From contig CBDCIS010000002.1 in the NCBI GenBank assembly GCA_965217565.1, positions 1 through 64,000 of the forward strand: a stretch of DNA of 64,000 nt, given 5' to 3'. Both the position numbers and the translations under genes were made by a program. Below, one piece after another: positions 6,880-15,301 of this stretch. This DNA comes from CBDCIS01 sp965217565. GTDB taxonomy: Bacteria; Chloroflexota; Dehalococcoidia; Lucifugimonadales; CATOSD01. Within the stretch, counting starts at the first letter, position 1, and each line of letters begins with the position of its first letter. The notes below the pieces were generated by a model that did no database searches, was not told the origin of the DNA, and saw only the letters and a list, made by a program, of their open reading frames with translations.

Positions 6880-8756
6880 TGAACGGCAGTAACCGACGCG
6901 GTCAGAGATGAATCAAAGAAAGGAGCAACCATGCCTGACGAGAACGGAACGGAAGCAACCCGCTCGGACGCACCGAGCTCAGACGACAGTCTCTTCGGCG
7001 ATCCGGCGGACGACGCGGCTGCTGCGGTTGCCGACGAGCAGGACGCCAGTAAGGAGATCGCACAGGACCCACAGGGTTCCGATGACGCCGGGGACGAGGC
7101 CGGTGCGCCGGAGGACCTCAAGGTGGTCGTATCCATCAAGAATGGCACGGCCGGTATCTCGGCGAACTCCTTCCGAGCTTGCGTAAAACTTTCGTCGGAG
7201 GTGATGCGGTTCTCGTACCCGACGATGCGCCAAGACTCTACCATGTTAGGGTCCCATGTCACTTGGGCGCGGGTCTGGTCGGCGAAGGGTATTGAAAGGG
7301 CGAGCCAGTTTTCGCGGCTGAATGTGGCCCGAGCTTGGCCGGTATCGGTAAAGTAACGGTACCAGCCGTTGCCGTGCTGGGCAAGTTGCTCCAGCAGGTA
7401 GTCGTTGTAATTCTCGATGCCCACTCCGATGGTGATGAGCCGGAGCGGATTGCTGCTGTCGTAGTCGCCAGCCGACTCCAGTATGGCGAAGGGGTCGGTG
7501 GCATCCACGTTGGCCACGCCGTTGGACATCAGGATGATGTAGTTGTAGGCATCGGGGTTCGCGCGGCGTGCTTGGTCGGCAAGCTGCACACCCCGGTTGA
7601 GGCCCGCTTGCACGTTGGTGGAACTGTGGGGATCGAGCTGGCTGATGGAGCGTGCCACAGCGGGATCATCCGAGGGCCGGTGGTCTACTGTGTACTGGCT
7701 GAGGACATCTGTGCTGAAATGCACCACGGCAATACGGTCGTGACTGCGCAGGCTGCGCCTGATGGCCTCAGCTGCTTCACGCGCAATGGCGACGCGATTC
7801 CCAGTGTCCATGGAGCCGGAAGCATCCAGCACCAAGGTTACGTTGACCGGCGTGGCATCGTAGTCCATCTCCGGGGCCTGAAAGGCGATGCGGGCCATGT
7901 GCATCCCGCTTTCCAGCGGATGCCTGGAGACATCGCTGGAAATAGAGAAGCTGTCATTGCGCAGCGGAGGGTCATATTGGTAGTCGAAAGCGTTAGTCCA
8001 CTCCCCCGCCCGCACCGAGTCTGGCTCCACCTCGTATCCTGCCCGGGCCCAGTTGAGGGCCAGGTAGTAGGAGGTCCGGTCTGTATCAAGGCTGAAGGTC
8101 GACACGGCGTCGGCAGCCGTGGACACGAACCGTTCTCTAAGGTAGTCCTGAAAGGTTGTGGCAGAAGGTGTGCCGACTGTGGCAGGCGAAGGTGGAGGGG
8201 TCGGGGTGCCGGTAGACCTTGAGGCAGGTACGGCAGTGGCAGTAGGGACTGGCGGGCCAGCGACCAGAAGATTCGAGCCGGGGGTAGGGGCTGGGGTGCT
8301 GGGCGCCCGATAGGCAGGTGTGGCAGTTGGGGCAGGGGTGGAAGCGGGGGTCGCTGCTGCCTGTGCCCCCATCATCATCGCTGGCTCTTCAGAGGCCATG
8401 GTTGCCTGGTCGAGGGCCTCGGCGACCGCAGCTTGAAGGTCGCTCTCGGACAGGCCCTGCGGAGCCTCCGAGACCGCCCTTTCTATCGCAGACTGGACCT
8501 GCTCAGGGCTGATACCCTCGGGTGCCTGGGCCCCGATGGCTTCCTGCACTAACGCCGACATGTCTTCCGTCGACATCGCATCTTCCCGGATGGAGTCAGC
8601 AGACTGGTCGGCCAAAGCTGCCGCCACAGACCTCTGAACCTCGGCTTCTATAGCTTGTGCGGCGGGGGCAGGCGTAGGGGTTGATTCTTCGCCACAGGCA
8701 GCGAATGCAAGTAAAACAATGATTACCAGAGAGAAGATTGCCAGAAACTTGGTCAT
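6876..8756 (-). CDS. von Willebrand A-domain lipoprotein (YfbK-like), C-terminus replaced at a junction
   Basis: The start at 8756 (MTKFLAIFSLVIIVLLAFAAC) is chosen for its lipoprotein signal and the AAGGAGGGA upstream. After the Cys come a Pro-Thr/Ala linker, a helical stretch with repeated ALVQEAI-like heptads, and a YfbK-type region (FSLDTDRTSYYLALNW). A vWA domain follows with the MIDAS motif DASGSMD. Such proteins bind metal-dependent ligands at the cell surface. Family-like sequence stops near RKEFAEIPA, about base 7155; the last 90 codons are the reverse complement of the mobile cassette. The protein therefore lacks its natural C-terminal beta domain. Confidence 0.8.
   Translation of the reverse strand: MTKFLAIFSLVIIVLLAFAACGEESTPTPAPAAQAIEAEVQRSVAAALADQSADSIREDAMSTEDMSALVQEAIGAQAPEGISPEQVQSAIERAVSEAPQGLSESDLQAAVAEALDQATMASEEPAMMMGAQAAATPASTPAPTATPAYRAPSTPAPTPGSNLLVAGPPVPTATAVPASRSTGTPTPPPSPATVGTPSATTFQDYLRERFVSTAADAVSTFSLDTDRTSYYLALNWARAGYEVEPDSVRAGEWTNAFDYQYDPPLRNDSFSISSDVSRHPLESGMHMARIAFQAPEMDYDATPVNVTLVLDASGSMDTGNRVAIAREAAEAIRRSLRSHDRIAVVHFSTDVLSQYTVDHRPSDDPAVARSISQLDPHSSTNVQAGLNRGVQLADQARRANPDAYNYIILMSNGVANVDATDPFAILESAGDYDSSNPLRLITIGVGIENYNDYLLEQLAQHGNGWYRYFTDTGQARATFSRENWLALSIPFADQTRAQVTWDPNMVESWRIVGYENRITSDESFTQARKEFAEIPAVPFLMDTTTLRSSGAPASSPASSEPCGSCAISLLASCSSATAAAASSAGSPKRLSSELGASERVASVPFSSGMVAPFFDSSLTASVTAVH
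6931..7160 (+). pseudogene. Acidic cassette protein, truncated at the element junction
   Basis: MPDENGTEATRSD follows AAAGGAGCAACC. The first 50 residues are Asp/Ala-rich and probably disordered, then EDLKVVVSIKNGTAGIS begins a folded part that is cut. From about 7150 the sequence is the antisense of the vWA gene, so this ORF carries on only by chance to a stop at 7354-7356. I do not recognise the family. The same strong ribosome-binding pattern and style as its neighbours place it in the cassette. Confidence 0.5.
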
Positions 8757-8863
8757 CGCAGTCCCTCCTTGGAGTGTTTGATAGGACTTGCCCATACAGA
8801 CGGACGAAAGAAGGGAAAGGTTCCAAGTAGACGGGATGCCGCACCTTGTCATATAGTTGATGC

Positions 8864-10894
8864 ATGCTCAAGACAGCCGTTGTCGTCGTAATACTGCTGG
8901 TCATCGGGGCCATGACCTTAGCTCTGACTTGGACCTCACCTGCACCCCAAGAGCAGGGTGGGATAGTCGGCGTGTATGAGAACACCACCGAAGGCTTCTC
9001 CGTCGTTCTGCCGGAGGGTTGGGTCGGCCAGGAGAACGAGGACAACTTCCCGCTACTCTCCATACGAGGCGGAGAGGAAGACGCTGACGGGAGTTCTCCG
9101 GTCCGGGGGCAGCTGTGGGTCATTCCTCGTGGGGATGATTCACCGGCGCAGGCTTGGATTGAAGGTCAATTCGCAGGACTGACTGTCGTCAGCAGTGAGG
9201 CCCGTTCCTACGAGGGAGCCGAGTCCGCGCACCAGTTGTTCATCAGCACGCCCACTGAGAGCGGCGAGGTGGTGGCAGACCTGTGGACAGCAGTGGCACG
9301 GGGCTCGCAGATGTTTCTGCTGCGAGTGCGAACCGGCGAGCCGGTCTGGGCGACATACGAGACGGAAGCCAACGCCTTCACAGTCAGTTTCGCACTGCAA
9401 GCGCCAATGCCATTCGGCACGTCTAGGGATGACTCACTGTTCCGATACTGGGGAGAGATCCTGACCCTTGACCCCGCCCTCTCCCGCAGCGGTGCCGGTG
9501 ACATCTTGGGCGGCATCTTCAGCGGCTTGGTGAAGCTGGATACCGACCTGCAGGTTGTCGCCGATATGGCGGAATCGTGGGAGGTGTCGGACAACAACAC
9601 CGTATTCACATTCACACTGCGGGACAACGCCCGGTTCCATGATGGGCGTGCAGTGATGGCGGCAGACGTCAAGTACTCCTGGGAGCGTGCGTTGCACCCT
9701 GACTTGGAGTCGCCGGTAGCGCACACGTACCTCGGCGACATCGTGGGGGCCCAAGCGATGGTCGACGGTGAGGCGGAGACGTTGGAGGGTGTAGAGGTCT
9801 TGGACGACCGGACGCTGCGGGTCACAATCACCGACCCGTTCTCCTACTTCCTGTCCAAGCTCACCTACCCCACATCTTTCGTGGTAGACCGTGCCAACGT
9901 GGAGATCGGCGAGGACTGGACGGACGCCCCCAACGGCACCGGGGCATTCAAGTTGAAGGTGTGGGAGAAGGACCGGCTTCTTATCTTGGATCGCAACGAG
10001 GACTGGTATGGAGGCGCTCCCGCATTGGCCCATGTGGTGTACCGGATATTTGCTGGCAACCCGATGCAGATGTATGAGAACGGCGAGATCGACCTGACGG
10101 GCATCTACGTTAACAACATTGACCGTGCCCGCGATCCAGCCAACGACCTGAATGACGACCTCATCGAAGGCACTGAGCTTTGCACGTTCTATCTCGGGTT
10201 CAATGCATCCCAGCCGCCCTTTGACGACCCCAAGGTGCGTCAGGCCCTCGCCCTTGCCTTGGAGATAGATAAGGAACTGGAGGTTACCCGGAAGGGCTTG
10301 GCCGCCCGAGCAGCTGGCTTCGTGCCTCCGGGGATGTTCGCGTATAACGAGACCTTGGAACCTTCAACCTTCGACTTGGAGGCCGCCAGGCAATTGCTGG
10401 GTGAGTCCCGGTATGGAGGGGCCGAGAACCTGCCCCCGATCGAGTCGTTCGCCGATGACGACGCCATCCATTGGGCGTGGCGGGAGCACTTGGGCCTGGA
10501 GGTCGAGGCCGTGTCAGTATTCGGGTTCGCCGATTTCCTGGAAAGGCTGGACAACGAGGAGTTCGGTGTTCTCACTGCCGGTTGGTGTGCGGACTATCCC
10601 GACCCGCAAAACTTCCTTGATGTCCTGTTCCATAGTGACAGCGCCGAAAACAGGTTCGGCTATGCCAACGAGCAGGTGGACGCACTGCTCGAAGAGGCAT
10701 CCGTTGAGCCGGACCCGACGCGGCGCGCCAGCCTCTATCAGGAGGCGGAGCAGCTGATACTGGATGACTGGGTTGCCGTGCCATTGCGCCATAGCAACTC
10801 GTACATGTTAGTCCGGCCCTATGTGAAGGGATTCGAACTAACGCCCATCGGCGTGCCGCAACTGCAGAACATATCGATAGAGCGTGAACAATGA
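8864..10894 (+). CDS. Oligopeptide/nickel-type ABC substrate-binding protein with an extra N-terminal domain
   Basis: 676 residues. The N-terminus (LKTAVVVVILLVIGAMTLAL) is a signal or anchor without a lipobox Cys. Residues about 40-170 form an extra domain (ENTTEGFSVVLPEGWVGQEN ... ALQAPMPFG) resembling PsbP-like lipid-associated folds. From about residue 190 a family 5 solute-binding protein follows: YWGEILTLDPALS, VVADMAESWEVSDNNTVFTF, RDNARFHDGRAVMAADVKYS, NGTGAFKL, QPPFDDPKVRQALALALE. No permease genes are adjacent, so the transporter partner is elsewhere or it serves as a sensor. It is divergent from the vWA gene. The next gene overlaps its stop codon, suggesting translational coupling. 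There is no clear Shine-Dalgarno before the ATG. Confidence 0.85.
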   Translation: MLKTAVVVVILLVIGAMTLALTWTSPAPQEQGGIVGVYENTTEGFSVVLPEGWVGQENEDNFPLLSIRGGEEDADGSSPVRGQLWVIPRGDDSPAQAWIEGQFAGLTVVSSEARSYEGAESAHQLFISTPTESGEVVADLWTAVARGSQMFLLRVRTGEPVWATYETEANAFTVSFALQAPMPFGTSRDDSLFRYWGEILTLDPALSRSGAGDILGGIFSGLVKLDTDLQVVADMAESWEVSDNNTVFTFTLRDNARFHDGRAVMAADVKYSWERALHPDLESPVAHTYLGDIVGAQAMVDGEAETLEGVEVLDDRTLRVTITDPFSYFLSKLTYPTSFVVDRANVEIGEDWTDAPNGTGAFKLKVWEKDRLLILDRNEDWYGGAPALAHVVYRIFAGNPMQMYENGEIDLTGIYVNNIDRARDPANDLNDDLIEGTELCTFYLGFNASQPPFDDPKVRQALALALEIDKELEVTRKGLAARAAGFVPPGMFAYNETLEPSTFDLEAARQLLGESRYGGAENLPPIESFADDDAIHWAWREHLGLEVEAVSVFGFADFLERLDNEEFGVLTAGWCADYPDPQNFLDVLFHSDSAENRFGYANEQVDALLEEASVEPDPTRRASLYQEAEQLILDDWVAVPLRHSNSYMLVRPYVKGFELTPIGVPQLQNISIEREQ

Positions 10895-12309
10895 TGCGCG
10901 CGCTTAGGTACGTTCTTCTGGCAGTGGCAGTTGGGTTGGCGCTTTCGGTTTGCGGCACTCCCACTCCCACGCCGACACTAGTAGCCATACCGATCGCGAC
11001 TCTCGTGCCCACTCCAACGCCTTCCGTGGCACCCACTCCTACGCCCACGCCTACTGTGGAGTCTACTCCTACTCCTACTCCTACTCCTACTCCTACTCCT
11101 ACTCCTACTCCTACTCCTACTCCTACTCCTACTCCTACTCCTACTCCTACTCCTACTCCTACTCCTACTCCTATGCCTACTCCTACTCCTACTCCTACTC
11201 CTATGCCTATGCCTATGCCTATGCCTACACCTACGCCTGTTGTGGAGCCTACTTCTACTCCCGCTCCGACGCTGCCACCGCCTCCTCCACAGGCCGATTT
11301 CGAGGTGAGCGTAAGCGAGGCCGCGTTGCAGTTGCCCGACTCCATCTCCTTCCATTTGGAAGGGCGCGGAGAGCGCCCAATTGAGACCGTTGATGTGGAG
11401 TTTGGCGCCGACAACGCGTTTTCCTGCGCTTCAACTTCGTACTGGAGTGCCCGAACGGACATTGAGGCTGGGCAGGATGTCGCGGTGACGTGGGACTGGG
11501 ACATGCGTCGCAGTGGTTCCCTGCCCCCAGGAGCCACTGTCTGGTGGCGCTGGAGAGTGGTGGACGACTTGGGGCAGGAGTTCCGAACCCCACGCCAAGA
11601 GACGGTCTTTGCCTACGACCGTTTCGACTGGCAGGCCCATACTGCGGGGAACGTGACCTACAACTGGTACGCTGGGGGGCCTGACTTCGGAAGTCGCATC
11701 GCCGACGGGGTCCGCGGAGGCTTGGACAACCTTGAGTTGGGTAAGGAGTTGGTGGCGCCTATCGAGGTGTTCATATACGAGAGCTCCAACGACGTACAAG
11801 GCGGGGTCCTGTTCGCCCAAGCGTGGACTGGTGGTCTCGCCTTCGTGAACTACAATATCGTGCTGATAACCGTCGACCCTGAAGCCTTCGAGAGGGGTCT
11901 GCCAGGGGCAGTCCACGAGTTGGCCCACCTATTGGTGCATGAGGCGACCTTCAATTGCTTTGGGGACCTGCCCACATGGCTCAACGAAGGCCTTGCCGTT
12001 TATGCCGAGGGAAGCCTGCCCGACTACCAGCAGCGCGCCCTCGATGAGGCCATCGCCAGCGATGCTCTGATCAGCCTGCGCAGCCTGAGCAGCAGCTTCC
12101 CAGCCGCCGATACAGGGGCGACCCTTTCCTACGCCCTCAGCTACAGCCTTGTAGATTACCTCATCGAGGTCCACGGCTGGCCCAAGATGCAGGAGCTTCT
12201 CGCCGTGTTCGCTCAAGGCTCCACGGACGCAAAGGCCATCGGACAAGTCTATGGTTGGGACTATGACGGCTTGGAGTCGGCTTGGCGGCAGTCGCTGGGC
12301 CTCTCCTGA
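10891..12309 (+). CDS. Peptidase MA-like metallohydrolase lipoprotein
   Basis: The start overlaps the previous stop by four bases (ATGA). The signal MMRALRYVLLAVAVGLALSV with VCG gives a possible lipobox. Residues 25-115 are an almost pure Pro-Thr linker encoded by a hexanucleotide repeat. A beta-rich domain follows (FEVSVSEAALQLPDSISFHL), then a gluzincin-like catalytic part: VHELAHLLVHEA supplies HExxH and LPTWLNEGLAVYAEG supplies the downstream Glu, as in peptidase MA enzymes. It is probably anchored outside the membrane and held away from it by the linker. Substrate unknown. Pairing with a peptide-binding protein suggests, but does not prove, extracellular peptide use. Confidence 0.8.
   Translation: MMRALRYVLLAVAVGLALSVCGTPTPTPTLVAIPIATLVPTPTPSVAPTPTPTPTVESTPTPTPTPTPTPTPTPTPTPTPTPTPTPTPTPTPTPMPTPTPTPTPMPMPMPMPTPTPVVEPTSTPAPTLPPPPPQADFEVSVSEAALQLPDSISFHLEGRGERPIETVDVEFGADNAFSCASTSYWSARTDIEAGQDVAVTWDWDMRRSGSLPPGATVWWRWRVVDDLGQEFRTPRQETVFAYDRFDWQAHTAGNVTYNWYAGGPDFGSRIADGVRGGLDNLELGKELVAPIEVFIYESSNDVQGGVLFAQAWTGGLAFVNYNIVLITVDPEAFERGLPGAVHELAHLLVHEATFNCFGDLPTWLNEGLAVYAEGSLPDYQQRALDEAIASDALISLRSLSSSFPAADTGATLSYALSYSLVDYLIEVHGWPKMQELLAVFAQGSTDAKAIGQVYGWDYDGLESAWRQSLGLS
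11053..11225 (+). repeat. Hexanucleotide microsatellite (ACTCCT)n inside the linker
   Basis: About twenty near-perfect copies of ACTCCT run from 11053 to 11172, followed by related CCTATG/ACTCCT units to about 11225. Each unit encodes Pro-Thr, so slippage would change linker length by two residues at a time without breaking the frame. The same tract makes long spurious Gly-Val frames on the other strand. Confidence 0.9.
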
Positions 12310-12858
12310 TCGTCGCCTACGTCTTGTGGCAACCCTAGTCCTGAGGCTGGAAGCCCAGGCTCCTGCAGGCGCGACCCTAAGGGCCTTTACGTGGGCAAGA
12401 TGCGCATCGCCACCCGGATGCAATCCCGGTCGTTGAGAGGCGGAGGCCATGGAAGCCTATTCTGCGGCATTCAGGTGCTGACCCATCTTGGTAGGATGGG
12501 GTTCAAACGCTTTGCTTTCCGAGTGGTGGGCTGACCCAGTGTCGGCCTTGGTCTTGATTCCCTTTTTCGTCAAGGAGGGCAGGGGGAACTATGCGGGTGA
12601 TGAGGGGATAGGGTGACAGGACCGGTTTGGCAGCTGGCCTCCTGGCGACCAAACGTTCGGCGGCCACGATGTCCCATATCGCCGCTTCCAGGACCTCGAC
12701 GCTGTCACCCACGATGCCCATGACGGCGCGGGGCAGGGCGCGGCCTGTGTGGCTGCGTCTCAGGAATCTCCAGAGGGTGTGGCGCAAAACCCTGTGCCCG
12801 CCGGGAAAGCTTGGCGTGGGGTCGACGTACAACGAATAGGTGGCACACCGTGGAAGGC
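12310..12858. other. Intergenic region, no convincing gene
   Basis: Between the peptidase gene and the convergent Yip1-like gene. A short hairpin CCCATC/GATGGG lies near 12483-12501, possibly part of a terminator but without a T-run. On the minus strand, bases 12540-12830 keep a frame reading RVLRHTLWRFLRRSHTGRAL and DSVEVLEAAIWDIVAAERL. This could be a decayed gene, but I do not recognise it and no start signal is visible. Confidence 0.4.
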
Positions 12859-13401
12859 CTATGCCGGGGGAACCGGAGTACCGCCGATGCGTAATGCCCA
12901 AATGACTATCCCGTTTATGATAGCCACAGGTACAAACGAGATGAGGACCACGGCAAAGGCTCGGAGGGTCGACGTATAGTCCAAGCTCTGCCGTACCGCA
13001 ATCACCATCGCGGCAAACTGCCACAACGCCGCAACCAGTTCAATAATCAACCCGAGAATCGGAATGAAGATGAAGACCTTCAGAATTCCCGGAGTTTGTG
13101 CAAACCCGGTTCCCCGAGCCAACTGACCCCAATCTGCCTGGGTATCCCGGGTTCCCAGGATTTTGCTTCCGACGAACCAAGCCAATAATGCCCACACGGC
13201 CCAGGACAACAATGAGCGCAGCACTCCGAAGACCACATCCTTGAGCAGGTCGGCCTCGCCTGCCAGCAGAGTGCCCACGCCGGTGGCGATGGAAACGACG
13301 ATTACGATGAGCATCGCTTGCAGCGTGGCGCCGGAGTCGTGCTCCACATCCTCGAAGGTGGCTACATTCAAACGGGCGACGCCCAACATTCTTGCCAGCA
13401 T
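12859..13401 (-). CDS. Yip1-family membrane protein
   Basis: The start at 13401 (MLARMLGVARLNVATFEDVE) has GAGAGG upstream; the frame is open further but the extra residues look noncoding. About 180 residues with four or five membrane segments: AMLIVIVVSIATGVGTLLAG, SLLSWAVWALLAWFVGSKIL, VFIFIPILGLIIELVAALWQ, and AFAVVLISFVPVAIINGIVI. The pattern and the TGFAQTPGIL motif are typical of bacterial Yip1 proteins, whose function is unknown. It stands alone and converges on the peptidase gene. Confidence 0.75.
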   Translation of the reverse strand: MLARMLGVARLNVATFEDVEHDSGATLQAMLIVIVVSIATGVGTLLAGEADLLKDVVFGVLRSLLSWAVWALLAWFVGSKILGTRDTQADWGQLARGTGFAQTPGILKVFIFIPILGLIIELVAALWQFAAMVIAVRQSLDYTSTLRAFAVVLISFVPVAIINGIVIWALRIGGTPVPPA

Positions 13402-13736
13402 CGAACGACCTCTCAGTCCGCTCTTTCGCGGGTCGGTTGAAATTGTTCGGGAATCACATTTCCCCCATTTCGGACACCTTACCACGCCGGAGCACCGCGA
13501 TGACGCCGGTCCGGTTGCAGGATTTACCCAGTTTGAGGCCCCCGAGTCCATACCTGGCAGCGGAGCTTGGTGTGACGGCTACAAAATAGGACCGGAGCTT
13601 GACGTGGAAATGCCACCTGGTACTTAGCAGCCAGGTAGCATTTTGGTTCAGAGCAGAGGGCCGGGGTTGTGTGGGGCCAGACCTCGATGGCCTGGGGGTT
13701 AACTAGCCACTGGTGGGCGCCTTGGGGCATGGAGCC

Positions 13737-14097
13737 TTAGTTCCAGCCCTTATAATTCACCACCTGCCGCAGTGTGTGGACGATCCTGGTCGTGTCCTTT
13801 TGGGAGTCCATCACAGTATCAATGTCTTTGTATGCGGCAGGATGCTCGTCCAGAAGCGCGGCGGGTTGCTGATTCCACGCCTTGCCCTTCATGGCTTCAT
13901 TGAGGGACTCCTGGGTCAAATTCTTCTTGGCCTGGCTCCTGGACATTCGGCGCCCCGCACCATGGGAGGATGAGTCATACGAGGCGGGATTGCCCAGGAC
14001 CTTGGTGATGTATGACTTGGTGCCCATGGAGCCAGGGATGACGCCCCACTGTCCATTGGTGGCTTCTATGGCGCCCTTGCGGGTAATCCAGAGCATG
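13737..14097 (-). pseudogene. rtcB: RNA ligase RtcB, C-terminal fragment
   Basis: The minus strand reads WITRKGAI, WGVIPGSMGTKSYI, SHGAGRRMSRSQAK, AYKDIDTVMDSQKD and VVHTLRQVVNYKG. These are the well-conserved last 110 or so residues of RtcB, including the SHGAGR guanylation-region motif. RtcB joins RNA ends with 2',3'-cyclic phosphate and needs GTP and Mn. Everything upstream is missing: at about 14098 the sequence changes to an IS3-type transposase fragment. The domain holding most metal ligands is lost, so this is a dead remnant. Confidence 0.9.
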
Positions 14098-14318
14098 CAT
14101 AGTAGGAGTGGGGCTTGATCCCCTCCCGCCGACACAGATCGTTGACGGCGACCTCGCGGCGAAACCCCTCAAGCACGATGCGGATCTTCTCCTCGGCAGT
14201 GTACCTGCGTCGGGTTGCCGTTCTGACTCTTCGGATGAAGGATCTGGCCTCCCCTGTACGTTCCTTAGCAGCCTTCCTCTTGTCCGTATACTGAGGTGGA
14301 CCACAAAATTCGGACAGG
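14098..14318 (-). mobile_element. IS3-family OrfA fragment with one terminal end
   Basis: The minus strand encodes ATRRRYTAEEKIRIVLEGFR and NDLCRREGIKPHSYY, the helix-turn-helix start of IS3-family OrfA, cut right after SYY at the RtcB junction. Upstream, at 14293-14316, the sequence TGAGGTGGACCACAAAATTC resembles an IS3-type terminal end. So the element's left end and OrfA start survive and the rest is deleted, the break falling inside rtcB. Confidence 0.75.
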
Positions 14319-14894
14319 TGGCTAAGAGAGAGTCCCGCTCTAAAATAGGACGGAAACAAGGAGCCTGGCAGGACGCCGTGGTGCGTGTGACTTACGGCGG
14401 GTCGCTGCACGGACCTGACGCACGAAGCTTCGTGTCTCCTGGCTTCGCTCCTCAGCTTGACTGGCTTGATCCTCTACCTGGGTCATCAATGACTCCTTTC
14501 ACTTAGGGCTAATCTACCCCTCTGAAGGAGCCTCTGCCACCCCCAATCTCTTCGGTTTTCTAGGCCTCAATAGTGTCCAATTGCGCTGACACCCTACAGT
14601 GGCATGAATGATTGCCCACAAACGCAGCAACGATGGCCCGGACATTTGCGCCGACAACATCTCCTGCAGGTTACCGTTTTTGTTCTCAGCCGTGTCTGAA
14701 ACGAATCCATGCCGGTTAAGAGCGTGTGGCACGATCTTCGCAGTGAAGCCCAGAGACTCTAAGTGCTTCACCCCTATCTCAACTCTGTGAGGGTGCGCAC
14801 CGGGAGAAGCGGACAGTATCTAAGAACACTTAGGGGCGAAACTCTCACTTATCCATCTATCCAGTCTTCCGGGTCCACCTCAGATAGCAAGATG
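14319..14894. other. Intergenic stretch without recognisable gene
   Basis: No frame in this 575-base stretch has both a ribosome-binding site and protein-like composition. The flanks are IS3 and IS1182 debris, so it is probably eroded mobile or duplicated DNA. Confidence 0.4.
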
Positions 14895-15035
14895 AAAGCT
14901 GGACATTATCGGCAGACGGACCCAGAGGCCCGGTACATCCGTCTCGGCGCCCCTCTCTTGGGCTTGATCTGGACGAAGTACAGGGTCTGTCCCAGCGGGC
15001 AGCTGTAGCTGTCGCTGTGCTCGTAGTAGGTGAGT
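14895..15035 (-). mobile_element. IS1182-like transposase, zinc-knuckle fragment
   Basis: The minus strand gives TYYEHSDSYSCPLGQTLYF, then RRMYRASGSVCR, a stop, and CPAF. The order D-x-Y-x-CP-x-G-x-x-L ... YRA ... C-x-x-CP is that of the central cysteine region of IS1182-family transposases. Both ends are missing and a stop codon interrupts it. Only a 140-base relic remains. Confidence 0.65.
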
Positions 15036-15190
15036 AGGGGTAGGCGCCGCCGGCGAGTTACTCCGACTGCCTACCTCGTTAGTTATGGGGTTCAGCGATC
15101 GGTTTTTCATCCCTCACCATACTAAGACCGCTTCCTGGTCGGCCCTGACAAGGTTCTTGTTTTCCATTCCATTTAGGTAGAGACATAAAG

Positions 15191-15220
15191 TTGCAGTGAC
15201 CGCGCCTGTGAGTTTATATT
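15191..15220 (+). promoter_or_regulatory. Putative sigma70-type promoter for glutamine synthetase
   Basis: TTGCAG at 15191-15196 and TATATT at 15215-15220 are separated by 18 bases, in an unusually AT-rich patch about 80 bases before the chosen start. The spacing and position are good, the match to consensus moderate. Confidence 0.5.
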
Positions 15221-15301
15221 ATCTTCATAGGTGCGAACCCGATCGTTAGGCTCATGCTGAATTCAAGAAGGCGGCTAGCTGAAAGGAGATACAGAGATAC
15301 A

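Noticed and set aside
1..7160. Possibility that the many frameshifts are only sequencing errors
   Set aside because: They concentrate in the cassette and IS remnants while 3-5 kb genes elsewhere have none, which random errors would not do. Read data would still be needed to exclude it fully.
10572..11537. Minus-strand 321-codon frame rich in Gly-Val
   Set aside because: It is the antisense of the (ACTCCT)n Pro-Thr tract; a hexanucleotide repeat opens all frames. No signal, start site or fold is seen.
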